Numbered from the stretch's first letter, positions 1-7,307 are shown. The stretch: 12,049 nt of DNA from an uncultured Roseburia sp. (GCA_910587865.1 CAJUNX010000070.1:1-12049); one strand, 5' to 3'. Notes: generated by a model from the letters alone, not told the origin. Translations and numbers: made by a program.

Positions 1-110
1 GACGGATCGGCTTTTCTCACACCTCCCGGCCGTTCAGGTCTTCTCACCGACTCCTGACGGATCGGCTTTTCTCACGTCTCCCGGCGGATCAGAATCTCTC
101 CTTCCTCCTG
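1..110. repeat. Two imperfect 55-bp direct repeats at the glycosidase 3' end
   Basis: The 20-mer GACGGATCGGCTTTTCTCAC occurs at 1-20 and again at 56-75, followed by near-identical CTCCCGG. On the coding (minus) strand each unit is a 39-nt stretch ending in CGGGAG-N3-TGA plus 16 nt after the stop. The right copy is the last 12 codons of the glycosidase with its TGA. The left copy is a diverged version of the same stretch, ending in the same way and carrying an extra in-frame TGA. Exact identity is highest over 1-29 versus 56-84, with weaker similarity over the rest. The array may continue past the left edge of the window. Confidence 0.7.
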
Positions 111-2795
111 CGTCAGCGGGATCTCAATCGTCCCTTTCACGTGCTGCCGGCACGTTACCGGCTCTCCGTTGATCCGCACCTCATAGCGCCTGTCCTCCCC
201 CATTGCCGCGAGCAGCACGCTGCTGCACGCCCGGTTTTTCTGATAGGAGATCCGCATCGCATCACCGCCGTCAGAAACCTCGCGGTCACGGATCCAGGTG
301 TCAAACCCCGCCGTCACCGTACCCGCTTTATAGTAGGAGGCAAAAAAGCTGCAGACCGGCGCAGACAATCCGCCGAACTGGTGATACCAGCCGCCCCGCT
401 GTGAACGGATCTGAATCATCTCAAACGTGTGATAGCTGAATTCCGTCTCTTTTTTCCACGATTCAAGCGCTCTCGCGGCAATCGCATACGCCGTATCCGC
501 CTCCCCGAGGTCGAGCATGGCCTTAAAGAGCAGGTACTGATACGGAAACCACACGCTCCCGTTCCAGTAGCCGTTGTCATAATAGTAGGACGCGCTCATG
601 TCGACCGACGAAAGTCCGACCGGGGACCACAATTCCCTGTCCGAGCGAAGGTGGCAGAGCATCCGCCTGACCTGATCCTTTTCTCCGATTCCCGCGATCA
701 GCGGCGTCACCCCGTCGATTCCGCGGTTGTAATTTTCCCCTGTTTCCGTCCGAAGGATCCCGACGGCGTTTCCCGCATCGTCGTGCCGCACATATCCGAA
801 ATATCCGCTCTCTTCATCCCATGCGTGGGATAAAAGCGCTTCCGTCACCCTTTGGATGTCCGCATCGTATTCCGCAATGTCCGCTTCTCTCCCGCAGTAC
901 GCGGCAATCGTTTTTAAGATCCGCGCGATTCTCACCAGAAAAACGCTGGTGCAGACCGGCGCGACATGCCGCTCCTCCTTCTGCGCGTGCAGCGCAACCT
1001 GCGGCGGATAGTCATCCATGCCGCTCGCGTTATAGAAATAATCGTACGGCGTCAGAAGGCCGCTCGCATAGCGCGCCGTCGTCGAGCCTTCCGCCTTTCC
1101 TGCAAAGAAACGGTAGTACCGCCGGAACATCGGGTAATATGCGCACAGCTCCTTCTTTTTCTCCCCAAAGCTCCTCTGCATCAGCTCATACCAGAGGAAA
1201 AACTGCGTCGGAACCAGCGATCCGTGGAAGAGGAACGCGAAATCTCTGTTTTCCTCCTCCGAGAGATACAGATCCATGATGTACTCCGCGCGCTCCCTCG
1301 AATACTCGAGCATTCCGATCCCGATCATGCCAGAGTCCCAGGTATACAGGCTGTCCCACCGCTTTCCCGGCGTATAGTGGATCACCTGCTTCCCGTGGCG
1401 CACAATCGGATAGACCACATTCGAGAACAGCGCCGCCTTTAACAGGCGCACGGAAAACGCATATTCCGACACGGCCGCTCTGCCGGATTCCATTCCGCGG
1501 GCGCACCGCTGCCAGCACTCGTCCACGTCCTTTTCGGTATACCGCGGCGGCTTTGTCCCGATACACCCGCAGATCACCCGCGTCTCCCCGGCCGGGACGA
1601 ACACCGCCTCGGCGACCGTGTTGTGATAATATCCGGGATCCGACTGTTTCCTTGAAAACGACCCGGAAAAACTCATCGTCAGATCATCGTAGGTGTGGTC
1701 CGAATTCGACAGCCGCGTCGGCAGTGCATCCTCGAGACAGCCTGTGTGAAGCTCCCTCTCCCGCACCCGGTCCCAGAATAAGGAAAGATACATCGGCGGC
1801 TCGCCGTTTTCATAGCGGTAGCACACGTGATATCCTTCTCCCGCACCCTTTGCCGGACTTCGTTCTGTGATCTCCGGTTTCACGGCGTACTGCCGTTCCA
1901 GAACAGACACCCGCCCGGCATCCGTCCGCTCCGTGATGCAGAAGAAATCAAGCATCACGCCGTTCCCCTCCGCGCCCCGGGCCATCATCTCAAACGGGAA
2001 GCTTCCTTTTTCCAGCTGCCCCAGCGAAAGCGTCACCGTGCGCGGCGTGCCGCTTCCCTCAAAGACCAGCTCCCCGTATGTACTGTCAAAAACGACATTT
2101 GTCCTGTCGTTCCAGGTACGGTAGCGCACCGTGAGCACGGCGTCGGCATAATCCTCTGTCAGCGTTTTTTCATAACCGACCGCATCCCCCGCTGCCGCGC
2201 CGAACATCCCGAGTCCCAAATGCGGCATCGCAAGAGCATACCAGGTCTCGCCCAGCCCTTTTCCGCCCGTAAATCCCGGGACATCGATCTCTCCCGGCCG
2301 GCGGCCGTCCGGCATCAGATGTTCCCACGGACGCTGTTTTGCAAAGCTAAGATCCGCCTCCGACAACGCATCCCAGAAGACATGCTTTGCCGGGCAGTCT
2401 GCCGCGCACTCCGCCGGATGCGGATATTCCATCGCCGCGAACAGATTCAGCAGGCAGTTCTGCATCCGGTCCGTCCGGTTGACAAACGCGGTGCGCACGC
2501 CCCAGACCTCAGGCTCCATCTCAAAAAACGAGACACTGGCATACAGCTGGTCTTTCCAGATCAGTTCGCAGCGATAGGTGTACGCACTCCCGTCCTCCGC
2601 TGCGTCCCAGGGGTGATACCCGGACGGGACACACACATTCGGCGCAGGCACGGAGCTGTTCGCATAGGTCGGATGCAGCACAAGATCAAACCTTGCACCT
2701 TCCATCCCGCTCTCTCTCATCACCCGCGAGAGTCCCATATATTTTTTTGAATACGGCCCGTAACCGGACAGGCACGCCCCGTTTTTCTCTCTCAT
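72..2795 (-). CDS. GH63-like (alpha/alpha)6-barrel glycoside hydrolase, cytoplasmic
   Basis: A 907-residue protein with no signal peptide or membrane segment, so an intracellular glycosidase. The N-terminal ~400 residues look like a beta-sandwich domain. The C-terminal half has motifs of the GH63/MGH1-like (alpha/alpha)6-barrel enzymes: RWDSLYTWDSGM (Asp487), YWNGSVWFPYQYLL, and SYHTFEMIQI (Glu792) followed by a Gly/Phe-rich GGWYHQFGGLSAP stretch. By analogy with GH63 (for example E. coli YgjK), Asp487 would be the general acid and Glu792 the general base; this is inference. It is the last gene in the window of an operon with two sugar-ABC permeases, fitting hydrolysis of an imported glycoside; the substrate is unknown. 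The ATG start follows a GGGAAGAAGG stretch, and family-like sequence (GPYSKKYMG) begins soon after. The stop lies inside a 55-bp repeat unit. Family-level call is fairly secure, specificity is not. Confidence 0.85.
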   Translation of the reverse strand: MREKNGACLSGYGPYSKKYMGLSRVMRESGMEGARFDLVLHPTYANSSVPAPNVCVPSGYHPWDAAEDGSAYTYRCELIWKDQLYASVSFFEMEPEVWGVRTAFVNRTDRMQNCLLNLFAAMEYPHPAECAADCPAKHVFWDALSEADLSFAKQRPWEHLMPDGRRPGEIDVPGFTGGKGLGETWYALAMPHLGLGMFGAAAGDAVGYEKTLTEDYADAVLTVRYRTWNDRTNVVFDSTYGELVFEGSGTPRTVTLSLGQLEKGSFPFEMMARGAEGNGVMLDFFCITERTDAGRVSVLERQYAVKPEITERSPAKGAGEGYHVCYRYENGEPPMYLSLFWDRVRERELHTGCLEDALPTRLSNSDHTYDDLTMSFSGSFSRKQSDPGYYHNTVAEAVFVPAGETRVICGCIGTKPPRYTEKDVDECWQRCARGMESGRAAVSEYAFSVRLLKAALFSNVVYPIVRHGKQVIHYTPGKRWDSLYTWDSGMIGIGMLEYSRERAEYIMDLYLSEEENRDFAFLFHGSLVPTQFFLWYELMQRSFGEKKKELCAYYPMFRRYYRFFAGKAEGSTTARYASGLLTPYDYFYNASGMDDYPPQVALHAQKEERHVAPVCTSVFLVRIARILKTIAAYCGREADIAEYDADIQRVTEALLSHAWDEESGYFGYVRHDDAGNAVGILRTETGENYNRGIDGVTPLIAGIGEKDQVRRMLCHLRSDRELWSPVGLSSVDMSASYYYDNGYWNGSVWFPYQYLLFKAMLDLGEADTAYAIAARALESWKKETEFSYHTFEMIQIRSQRGGWYHQFGGLSAPVCSFFASYYKAGTVTAGFDTWIRDREVSDGGDAMRISYQKNRACSSVLLAAMGEDRRYEVRINGEPVTCRQHVKGTIEIPLTQEEGEILIRRET

Positions 2796-2823
2796 CCTTC
2801 TTCCCTTTCCACAATCCGGATAC

Positions 2824-2850
2824 CGGGCCGCTCTCCTCAGCCGCGGCCCG
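2824..2850 (-). other. GC-rich inverted repeat in the permease-glycosidase gap
   Basis: CGGGCCGC at 2824-2831 and GCGGCCCG at 2843-2850 are perfect 8-bp arms around an 11-nt loop. No T-run follows on the transcribed strand, so it is unlikely to be an intrinsic terminator; an RNA stabilising or processing hairpin that sets relative expression of permease and enzyme is possible. It is formed partly by the outermost copy of the tandem repeat. Confidence 0.55.
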
Positions 2851-2970
2851 CATCATCGCCCGGCGTCGCCGCTCTCCTCAACACGCATCATCGCCCGGCG
2901 TCGCCGCTCTCCTCAACACGCATCATCGCCCGGCGTCGCCGCTCTCCTCAACACGCATCATCGCCCGGCA
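2827..2970. repeat. Tandem 35-bp repeat array between permease and glycosidase genes
   Basis: A 35-bp unit is repeated head to tail with no spacers. The landmark CGCATCATCGCCCGGC starts at 2849, 2884, 2919 and 2954, and CCGCTCTCCTCA recurs between copies; the element GCCGCTCTCCTCA at 2827-2839 is a shifted partial copy. The array begins one base after the LplC-like stop codon on the transcribed strand and ends about 30 bp before the glycosidase start. The three full inter-copy units look identical. On the minus strand each contains GAGGAG and ATGATG. Confidence 0.9.
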
Positions 2971-3885
2971 TCAGCCTTTCACGGAACCGACCATCACGCC
3001 CTGATTGAAGTACTTCTGTACAAACGGATACATACACATGATCGGCGCCGAGGACACCACGATCACAGCGTATTTGATCAGATCCGCCATCTGCTTCGCC
3101 TCCACGGCCGCGGCGCCCGAGGACATCGAGCTGATCGTCTGATTCGAGATCAGGATATTCCGAAGCACCAGCTGCAGCGGCTGCAGCGCATCGTTGCGCA
3201 GATAAATCAGTGCGTTGAAATACGAATTCCACTGGCCGACCGCCGCCCACAGCGCGATTACCGCGAGGATCGCCTTTGAGAGCGGCAGCACGATCTTAAA
3301 GAAAAATCCCAGGTATCCGCATCCGTCCAGCTGCGCCGCCTCCCACAGCTCCTCCGGGATACTGTTGGAAAAGAACGTCCGCCCGACGATGATGTAATAC
3401 GGAACGACGGAGAACGGAAGTACCATCACCCAGAAGGAATCCAGGAATCCGAACTTCTGTACCGCCAGATAGGTCGGGATCAGACCGCCGGTGAAAAACA
3501 TCGGGATCAGGTAAAAAAAGGTAAAAAAGGTTCTGCCGAACAGCTTCTTGCGCGAGAGCGCATAAGAAACCGGAATATTGACCGCGACCGTGATGATCGT
3601 ACCGACGACCGCATACAGGATCGTGTTGCGGTATCCGACCCAGAGCTGCGCATACTCCGCCAACTGCCGGTATGCTTTCAAACTTACCCCCTGCGGCCAG
3701 AACATGATCTGCCCGCTGGACACCTTCGTCGCATCACTGATCGATGCGATCAGAATAAAATACATCGGATACAAGGTCACCAGAATCAGAATCACCGCGA
3801 TCGTATAAATGATCGCATTAAAGATGATATCTCCCCTGGATAACTTTATTTTTGTGCCTCTGACGGCTGCTTTTGTCTGACTCAT
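2971..3885 (-). CDS. lplC: LplC/MalG-type carbohydrate ABC transporter permease
   Basis: A 304-residue inner-membrane permease with about six hydrophobic helices (first at roughly residues 22-48). The cytoplasmic EAA loop that contacts the ATPase is at residues ~180-201 (EELWEAAQLDGCGYLGFFFK), with the conserved EAA---G core. The C-terminus, with QKYFNQGVMVGSVKG at the very end, is typical of the LplC/YtcP branch of CUT1 sugar transporters. It starts at an ATG preceded by an AGGGGGA ribosome binding site, 14 bp after the LplB-like stop, so the two permeases are co-translated and presumably form a heterodimer. No solute-binding protein or ATPase lies nearby in the window; in this family the ATPase is often a shared MsmK/UgpC type encoded elsewhere. 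The gene symbol is a family label, not a proof of substrate. Confidence 0.9.
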   Translation of the reverse strand: MSQTKAAVRGTKIKLSRGDIIFNAIIYTIAVILILVTLYPMYFILIASISDATKVSSGQIMFWPQGVSLKAYRQLAEYAQLWVGYRNTILYAVVGTIITVAVNIPVSYALSRKKLFGRTFFTFFYLIPMFFTGGLIPTYLAVQKFGFLDSFWVMVLPFSVVPYYIIVGRTFFSNSIPEELWEAAQLDGCGYLGFFFKIVLPLSKAILAVIALWAAVGQWNSYFNALIYLRNDALQPLQLVLRNILISNQTISSMSSGAAAVEAKQMADLIKYAVIVVSSAPIMCMYPFVQKYFNQGVMVGSVKG

Positions 3886-3899
3886 AACTGTCCCCCTGT

Positions 3900-4829
3900 C
3901 TAAATCAGCGATGTGTCGCTGAGTTTTTTCGCAATCTGGTTGACCAATAGAAGCAGAGCCAGATTGATGATATTGTTAAACAGGCCGATCGCTCCGGAAA
4001 GGCTGTACTGGTTCTTTAAAAGACCCATTTTGTAGACATATGTGGAAATGATTTCACTCGTTCCCGAATTCATCGTATTCTGCAGCAGATACACCTTCTC
4101 AAAGCCGACGCTCATCACATTTCCCATACGCAGGATGAACATGACGGTCGCGGTCGGCAGAAGCGCCGGGATATCAATATGGATCATCCGCTTAAACTTA
4201 CCCGCACCGTCCATGGTCGCCGCCTCGTACAGCGAGGGATCCACCGAAGAAAGCGTCGCGATATAGAGAATACTGTCCCATCCAAGATGCTGCCACACCT
4301 CCGTCCACACATAGATGTGCGGGAATGCCGGCGCGCTCCCCATCAGATTCGGCAGCTGGAACCCGAAAAGTCCCACAAGCTTTGAGACGATTCCGGTACT
4401 CGGAGATAAAAACAGAATGATCATACCGCACATAACCACAGTCGAGATAAAATGCGGCAGATACGTCGACACCTGAAAAAACTTTTTGAACCGTTTCGCG
4501 TGCAGCTGATTGCACATCAGAGCCAGTGCGATCGGAAGCGGAAATGTCACGACCACCGTGTAGATACTGATGACCAGCGTATTTTTAATCGTCGGCCAGA
4601 ACTGATAGGAACTGAAAAACTGTTTAAAATTTGTAAACCCTACCCATTCGCTTCCCCAGATTCCCTTCGATGGCGCAAAGTCTTTGAATGCGATCACAAC
4701 GCCGTACATCGGGTAGTATGTAAACAGCAGAAAAATGATGATCGACGGAATCATAAGCAGATACAGTGCGCCGCTTTCCCGGATTTCCCGCAGTGCCGTC
4801 TGCGGGCTCCTTTTTCCCTTTTTTTTCAC
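3900..4829 (-). CDS. lplB: LplB/MalF-type carbohydrate ABC transporter permease
   Basis: A 309-residue permease, first gene of the sugar-uptake operon here. It has a basic N-terminus (VKKKGKRS), a first helix at ~21-47, further helices, and the EAA loop at residues ~201-221 (YEAATMDGAGKFKRMIHIDI) that docks the ATPase. I set the start at the GTG at 4829: it follows GGAGGAG with a 7-nt spacing. The reading frame is open 14 codons further to a TTG at 4871, but that has no good ribosome binding site and would add a non-family extension. Partner of the LplC-like permease 14 bp downstream. A terminator at 4916-4943 separates it from the regulator gene upstream, so its own promoter should lie within 4830-4915; I could not pick a convincing -35/-10 pair there. 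Confidence 0.9.
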   Translation of the reverse strand: MKKKGKRSPQTALREIRESGALYLLMIPSIIIFLLFTYYPMYGVVIAFKDFAPSKGIWGSEWVGFTNFKQFFSSYQFWPTIKNTLVISIYTVVVTFPLPIALALMCNQLHAKRFKKFFQVSTYLPHFISTVVMCGMIILFLSPSTGIVSKLVGLFGFQLPNLMGSAPAFPHIYVWTEVWQHLGWDSILYIATLSSVDPSLYEAATMDGAGKFKRMIHIDIPALLPTATVMFILRMGNVMSVGFEKVYLLQNTMNSGTSEIISTYVYKMGLLKNQYSLSGAIGLFNNIINLALLLLVNQIAKKLSDTSLI

Positions 4830-4915
4830 AGCAACTCCTCCTTTTCCGTGTTTGATGGATATATCATACAATTTTTTTCATCTTTTCTCTTGCAATCCTG
4901 TGTAAAATGACTAAC

Positions 4916-4943
4916 AAAAAAGAGACATCTTTTCGATGTCTCT
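4916..4943 (-). terminator. Rho-independent terminator after the response regulator gene
   Basis: On the minus strand AGAGACATC, loop GAAAA, GATGTCTCT is a perfect 9-bp stem followed immediately by a run of T residues (A-run at 4916-4920 on the plus strand). It lies about 23 bp past the response regulator stop and isolates that unit from the permease operon downstream. Confidence 0.88.
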
Positions 4944-4966
4944 CTCTTCTCCCATACGTTTTTTTG

Positions 4967-6865
4967 TTATTCCCTGTTCGTTTTTTTAACATTCTCCCGC
5001 TGGCTGCGGTACTCGTTCGGCGTCATTCCGGTCGCGTCGCGGAATGTCTTGCTGAAATAGGAAAAATTGCTGTACCCCACCTCCATCGCAATCCGGCTCA
5101 CCGGAAGAGCGGAGTGAGTCAGGTACTCCTTCGCCCGCTCCATACGCCGCGCAGCAATATAGGTCGGCAGACTCATGCCGGTCGTGCTCTTAAAGAGCTT
5201 GGAGACATAATCCTCCGACAGCCAGACCTCCTTTGCGAGCAGACTCCGCGAGAGCTCATTCCCCAGATGCTTCTCGATATAATCCTTCACCTGTCCGACC
5301 ACGTCCCGCTGTCTTCCGGCATTCAGGCTGTTTCCCTCGAGCCGTTCAAACATCCAGCAGATAAAACCGATCGTCTCCCCGAGTGAAATATACGCCTCCT
5401 TTTCCCTCCGGATAAACCCGGCGCTGTCAAACAGCTCGGAAAATTCAAGATGGTTTTTCCCCAGATATCCATACAGAAATCGTTCCAGTTCCTTTAAAAA
5501 CCGTTCCAGCCGTTCGTAAGTCAGAAGTCCTGCGGCATATTCCTTTCGGAGGCTCGCACAGATATTGTCACAGATCGCGGGCAGCTCCTTTGCAGGATCC
5601 ATGGATTTCTGCCAGATCTCCCAGGGCAGCGGTCCGCATTCCTCCGCTTCCTCCCCTGCGTCCGGCTTTATCCTGACGGGCTCTCCCGTTTCCTCCGGCT
5701 GTTCCCTCGTGCCGGTTTTCCCGGCGCTGCTCTCTGCATGATCCCCCGGGACTGTCGTTTCCTCCGGCTGTTCCCTCGTGCCGGTTTTCCCGGCGCTGTT
5801 CTCTGCGTGATCCCCCGGAACTGTCGTTTCCTCCGGCTGTTCCCTCGTGCCGGTTTTCCCGGCGCTGCTCTCTGCGTGATCCCCCGGAACTGTCGTTTCC
5901 TCCGGCTGTTCCCTCGTGCCGGTTTTCCCGGCGCTGCTCTCTGCGTATTTCGGCCCCGGGACGATCCCATCCTCCTGACTTCGCTCCGCAAAAATGCCGT
6001 CCTCTCCCGGCAGGAACCGCTTCTCCAGCTCCTCCAGCACCTCCCAGCTTCTCTCCGTCTCCGTCACAGGACGCGCCCGGCCGATGTAGATACACACCTT
6101 CTGCCCGATGGCATCGGAAAGAAAGCATTTCCATCTTACTGATGCCGCACAGAATTCCTCAAAGCATGTCCTTTTCTTTATGACAAGCATCCAGCCGGCC
6201 TCCTGCACGCGCACGACCTCCTCCGGCGCCTGGCCTTCCTGTTCAAAAAAATCATGCGCCAGTCCGCGGATCCTGTGATCAAGCAGCGAGAGCTCCTTCC
6301 GATACCCCGCCTCCCGCGGATCCAGCCACACGCGGATCATCTGAAGATAACACGCGTCGTCCTGCCGGTACCGTCCCTCGGACAGCGCCTGCTTCAAAAG
6401 CTCCCTGTGCCCTGCGACAGCCCCGAAAAACGTCGTCCAGAATCCCCCGTCCTCTTCTTTTTCTTCTTTCCGCTCCAGTTCGTCCCGCTCCAGATACTCT
6501 TGCACCACCCTTGTAACCGCACTCTCCAGCTCCTCACTGGAAATCGGTTTTAACAGATATTCCCGCGTTGACAGGCTCAGAGCCTTCTGCGCATAGGCAA
6601 AATTCGCGTAGCTGCTTAAAAAAATACACTCCAGCCGGAGCTTCTGGCTCCTGACCCACTCCAAAAGCTCCAGCCCGCTGCCCTGCGGCATATCGATGTC
6701 ACACAAAAGCAGCCGGATCGGAAACTCCCGGATCAGCCGCTGCGCCTGTCGGATATTATACGCGGTGAATACCATGGAAATGCCGGCCCGCTCCCACTGA
6801 ACCGTCTCCTCAAGCTTCTCGACAAGATATCTGTCGTCATCCACAATTAATATACTGATCCCCAC
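4967..6865 (-). CDS. YesN-like response regulator: REC + repeat-bearing linker + AraC HTH
   Basis: A 632-residue DNA-binding regulator. Residues ~3-120 are a receiver domain: acidic DDD at 9-11, phospho-acceptor Asp56 in LLLCDIDMP, Ser84 in FLSSY and Lys106 in LLKP. A helical middle region follows (~125-305), then an 88-residue stretch of almost perfect 23-residue repeats (~306-393, consensus SSAGKTGTREQPEET-TVPGDHAE), a second helical segment, and a C-terminal AraC double helix-turn-helix (~523-625; LAKEVWLSEDYVSKLFK and IAMEVGYSNFSYFSKTF). Most YesN-like proteins I know are about 500-540 residues; the repeats account for much of the extra length. Start is GTG, with GGAGG 7 nt upstream. It follows a small membrane-protein gene by 17 bp and probably shares its promoter. 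Such regulators usually pair with a YesM-type histidine kinase, absent here. It likely activates the sugar operon just downstream (inference from location). Confidence 0.9.
   Translation of the reverse strand: MGISILIVDDDRYLVEKLEETVQWERAGISMVFTAYNIRQAQRLIREFPIRLLLCDIDMPQGSGLELLEWVRSQKLRLECIFLSSYANFAYAQKALSLSTREYLLKPISSEELESAVTRVVQEYLERDELERKEEKEEDGGFWTTFFGAVAGHRELLKQALSEGRYRQDDACYLQMIRVWLDPREAGYRKELSLLDHRIRGLAHDFFEQEGQAPEEVVRVQEAGWMLVIKKRTCFEEFCAASVRWKCFLSDAIGQKVCIYIGRARPVTETERSWEVLEELEKRFLPGEDGIFAERSQEDGIVPGPKYAESSAGKTGTREQPEETTVPGDHAESSAGKTGTREQPEETTVPGDHAENSAGKTGTREQPEETTVPGDHAESSAGKTGTREQPEETGEPVRIKPDAGEEAEECGPLPWEIWQKSMDPAKELPAICDNICASLRKEYAAGLLTYERLERFLKELERFLYGYLGKNHLEFSELFDSAGFIRREKEAYISLGETIGFICWMFERLEGNSLNAGRQRDVVGQVKDYIEKHLGNELSRSLLAKEVWLSEDYVSKLFKSTTGMSLPTYIAARRMERAKEYLTHSALPVSRIAMEVGYSNFSYFSKTFRDATGMTPNEYRSQRENVKKTNRE
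5688..5947 (-). repeat. In-frame 69-bp minisatellite, about 3.8 copies, inside the response regulator gene
   Basis: Copies start at 5688, 5757, 5826 and 5895 (landmark GTTTCCTCCGGCTGTTCCC), exactly 69 bp apart, so each adds 23 residues without changing frame. The full copies differ at only about three positions (one change gives ENSAG instead of ESSAG). The fourth copy is cut short at about 5947. The unit has no stop in the other minus-strand frames, which is why unrelated long open frames appear over it. Confidence 0.95.
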
Positions 6866-6882
6866 ACTGCCGCCTCCGCCTT

Positions 6883-7170
6883 TTATCTGCGCTTTTTCTT
6901 CTTCGTCGGATTGCGCCTGGCGTGTGTCGTACCGTTTCCGCCGGCTTTTGACGCGCTGCCCTTCCCGGCGTTTTTGCCGCTTCCTCCTCCGGCTTTCGAC
7001 GCGCTGCCTGCGCCGTTTCCTTTCCCGGAAATACTGCCGCCCTGTCCGCCGTACGTATTTTTATACCACTGTATCCAGAGGCTCACCCCGATCCCGAGTA
7101 CGGCAATCCCGATGATCGCCGGCAGCGACATCGTGTGGTCGGTGTTAAAAAGTACCTTCATCCAGTCCAT
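6883..7170 (-). CDS. Small single-helix membrane protein with Gly/Ser/Lys-rich basic tail
   Basis: A 95-residue protein I do not recognise as a named family. It begins MDWMKVLFNTDHTMSL, has one hydrophobic helix at ~17-35 (PAIIGIAVLGIGVSLWIQWY), then a low-complexity Gly/Ser/Lys tail with a repeated GSASKAGG element and a final RRNPTKKKKRR cluster. The tail would sit in the cytoplasm if the positive-inside rule holds. I chose the ATG at 7170: the -35/-10 promoter at 7196-7224 lies just upstream, so an upstream TTG at 7227 could not be translated from it. The ribosome binding site is a GGGGGGA stretch, weak. It is first in a two-gene operon with the REC-AraC regulator (17-bp gap). Its job is unknown; membrane anchoring or binding of an acidic polymer is speculation. 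Confidence 0.7.
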   Translation of the reverse strand: MDWMKVLFNTDHTMSLPAIIGIAVLGIGVSLWIQWYKNTYGGQGGSISGKGNGAGSASKAGGGSGKNAGKGSASKAGGNGTTHARRNPTKKKKRR

Positions 7171-7195
7171 ATCAGTCCCCCCGTTTCGTACGTTC

Positions 7196-7224
7196 AGTAT
7201 ATCGGAAACAGACAGAAAATTCAA
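7196..7224 (-). promoter_or_regulatory. Sigma-70-type promoter for the membrane protein-regulator operon
   Basis: On the minus strand TTGAAT (7224-7219), a 17-bp spacer, and TATACT (7201-7196), about 26 bp before the chosen ATG at 7170. Hexamers are each close to consensus and spacing is ideal. Confidence 0.75.
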
Positions 7225-7266
7225 CAAAAAGATCGGATGTTAACCGTGGTAAGCACAGCATTTTTG

Positions 7267-7275
7267 TGGTATAAT
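7267..7275 (+). promoter_or_regulatory. Extended -10 promoter for the alarmone synthetase
   Basis: TGGTATAAT at 7267-7275 is a perfect -10 hexamer with the TGN extension. No good -35 is seen at 17 bp (TGGTAA only), as often with extended -10 promoters. It implies a leader of about 80 nt before the ATG at 7361, divergent from the promoter at 7196-7224. Confidence 0.7.
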
Positions 7276-7288
7276 AAAAACAGACAAA

Positions 7289-7307
7289 AGGATGCCGCAC
7301 GCATCCT
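7289..7307 (+). other. Hairpin in the alarmone synthetase 5' leader
   Basis: AGGATGC (7289-7295), loop CGCAC, GCATCCT (7301-7307) is a perfect 7-bp stem just after the likely transcription start. No T-run follows it. It may stabilise the transcript or have a regulatory role; no known riboswitch is recognised. Confidence 0.5.

Noticed and set aside
1827..2750. 307-codon plus-strand open frame antisense to the glycosidase
   Set aside because: Arg/His/Pro-rich translation typical of the shadow of a GC-rich gene; no domain pattern or ribosome binding site.
2849..2970. CRISPR-like short repeat array
   Set aside because: Repeats are directly contiguous 35-bp units with no unique spacers, and there are no cas genes.
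4830..4871. TTG start at 4871 for the LplB-like permease
   Set aside because: No ribosome binding site, whereas the GTG at 4829 has GGAGGAG at ideal spacing and gives a typical family N-terminus.
4872..4915. Promoter of the permease operon (TTTACA or TTGCAA with TATGAT on the minus strand)
   Set aside because: Spacings to the plausible -10 are wrong (21 bp or more), so no promoter feature was called although one should lie here.
5568..6142. Long open frames on both strands over the 69-bp repeats (107, 134 and 188 codons)
   Set aside because: They exist because the repeat unit is a multiple of 3 and lacks stops; their translations are low-complexity and they sit inside the well-supported response regulator gene.
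7171..7227. TTG start at 7227 for the small membrane protein
   Set aside because: It lies upstream of the -35 element of the promoter found at 7196-7224; the ATG at 7170 is the consistent choice.
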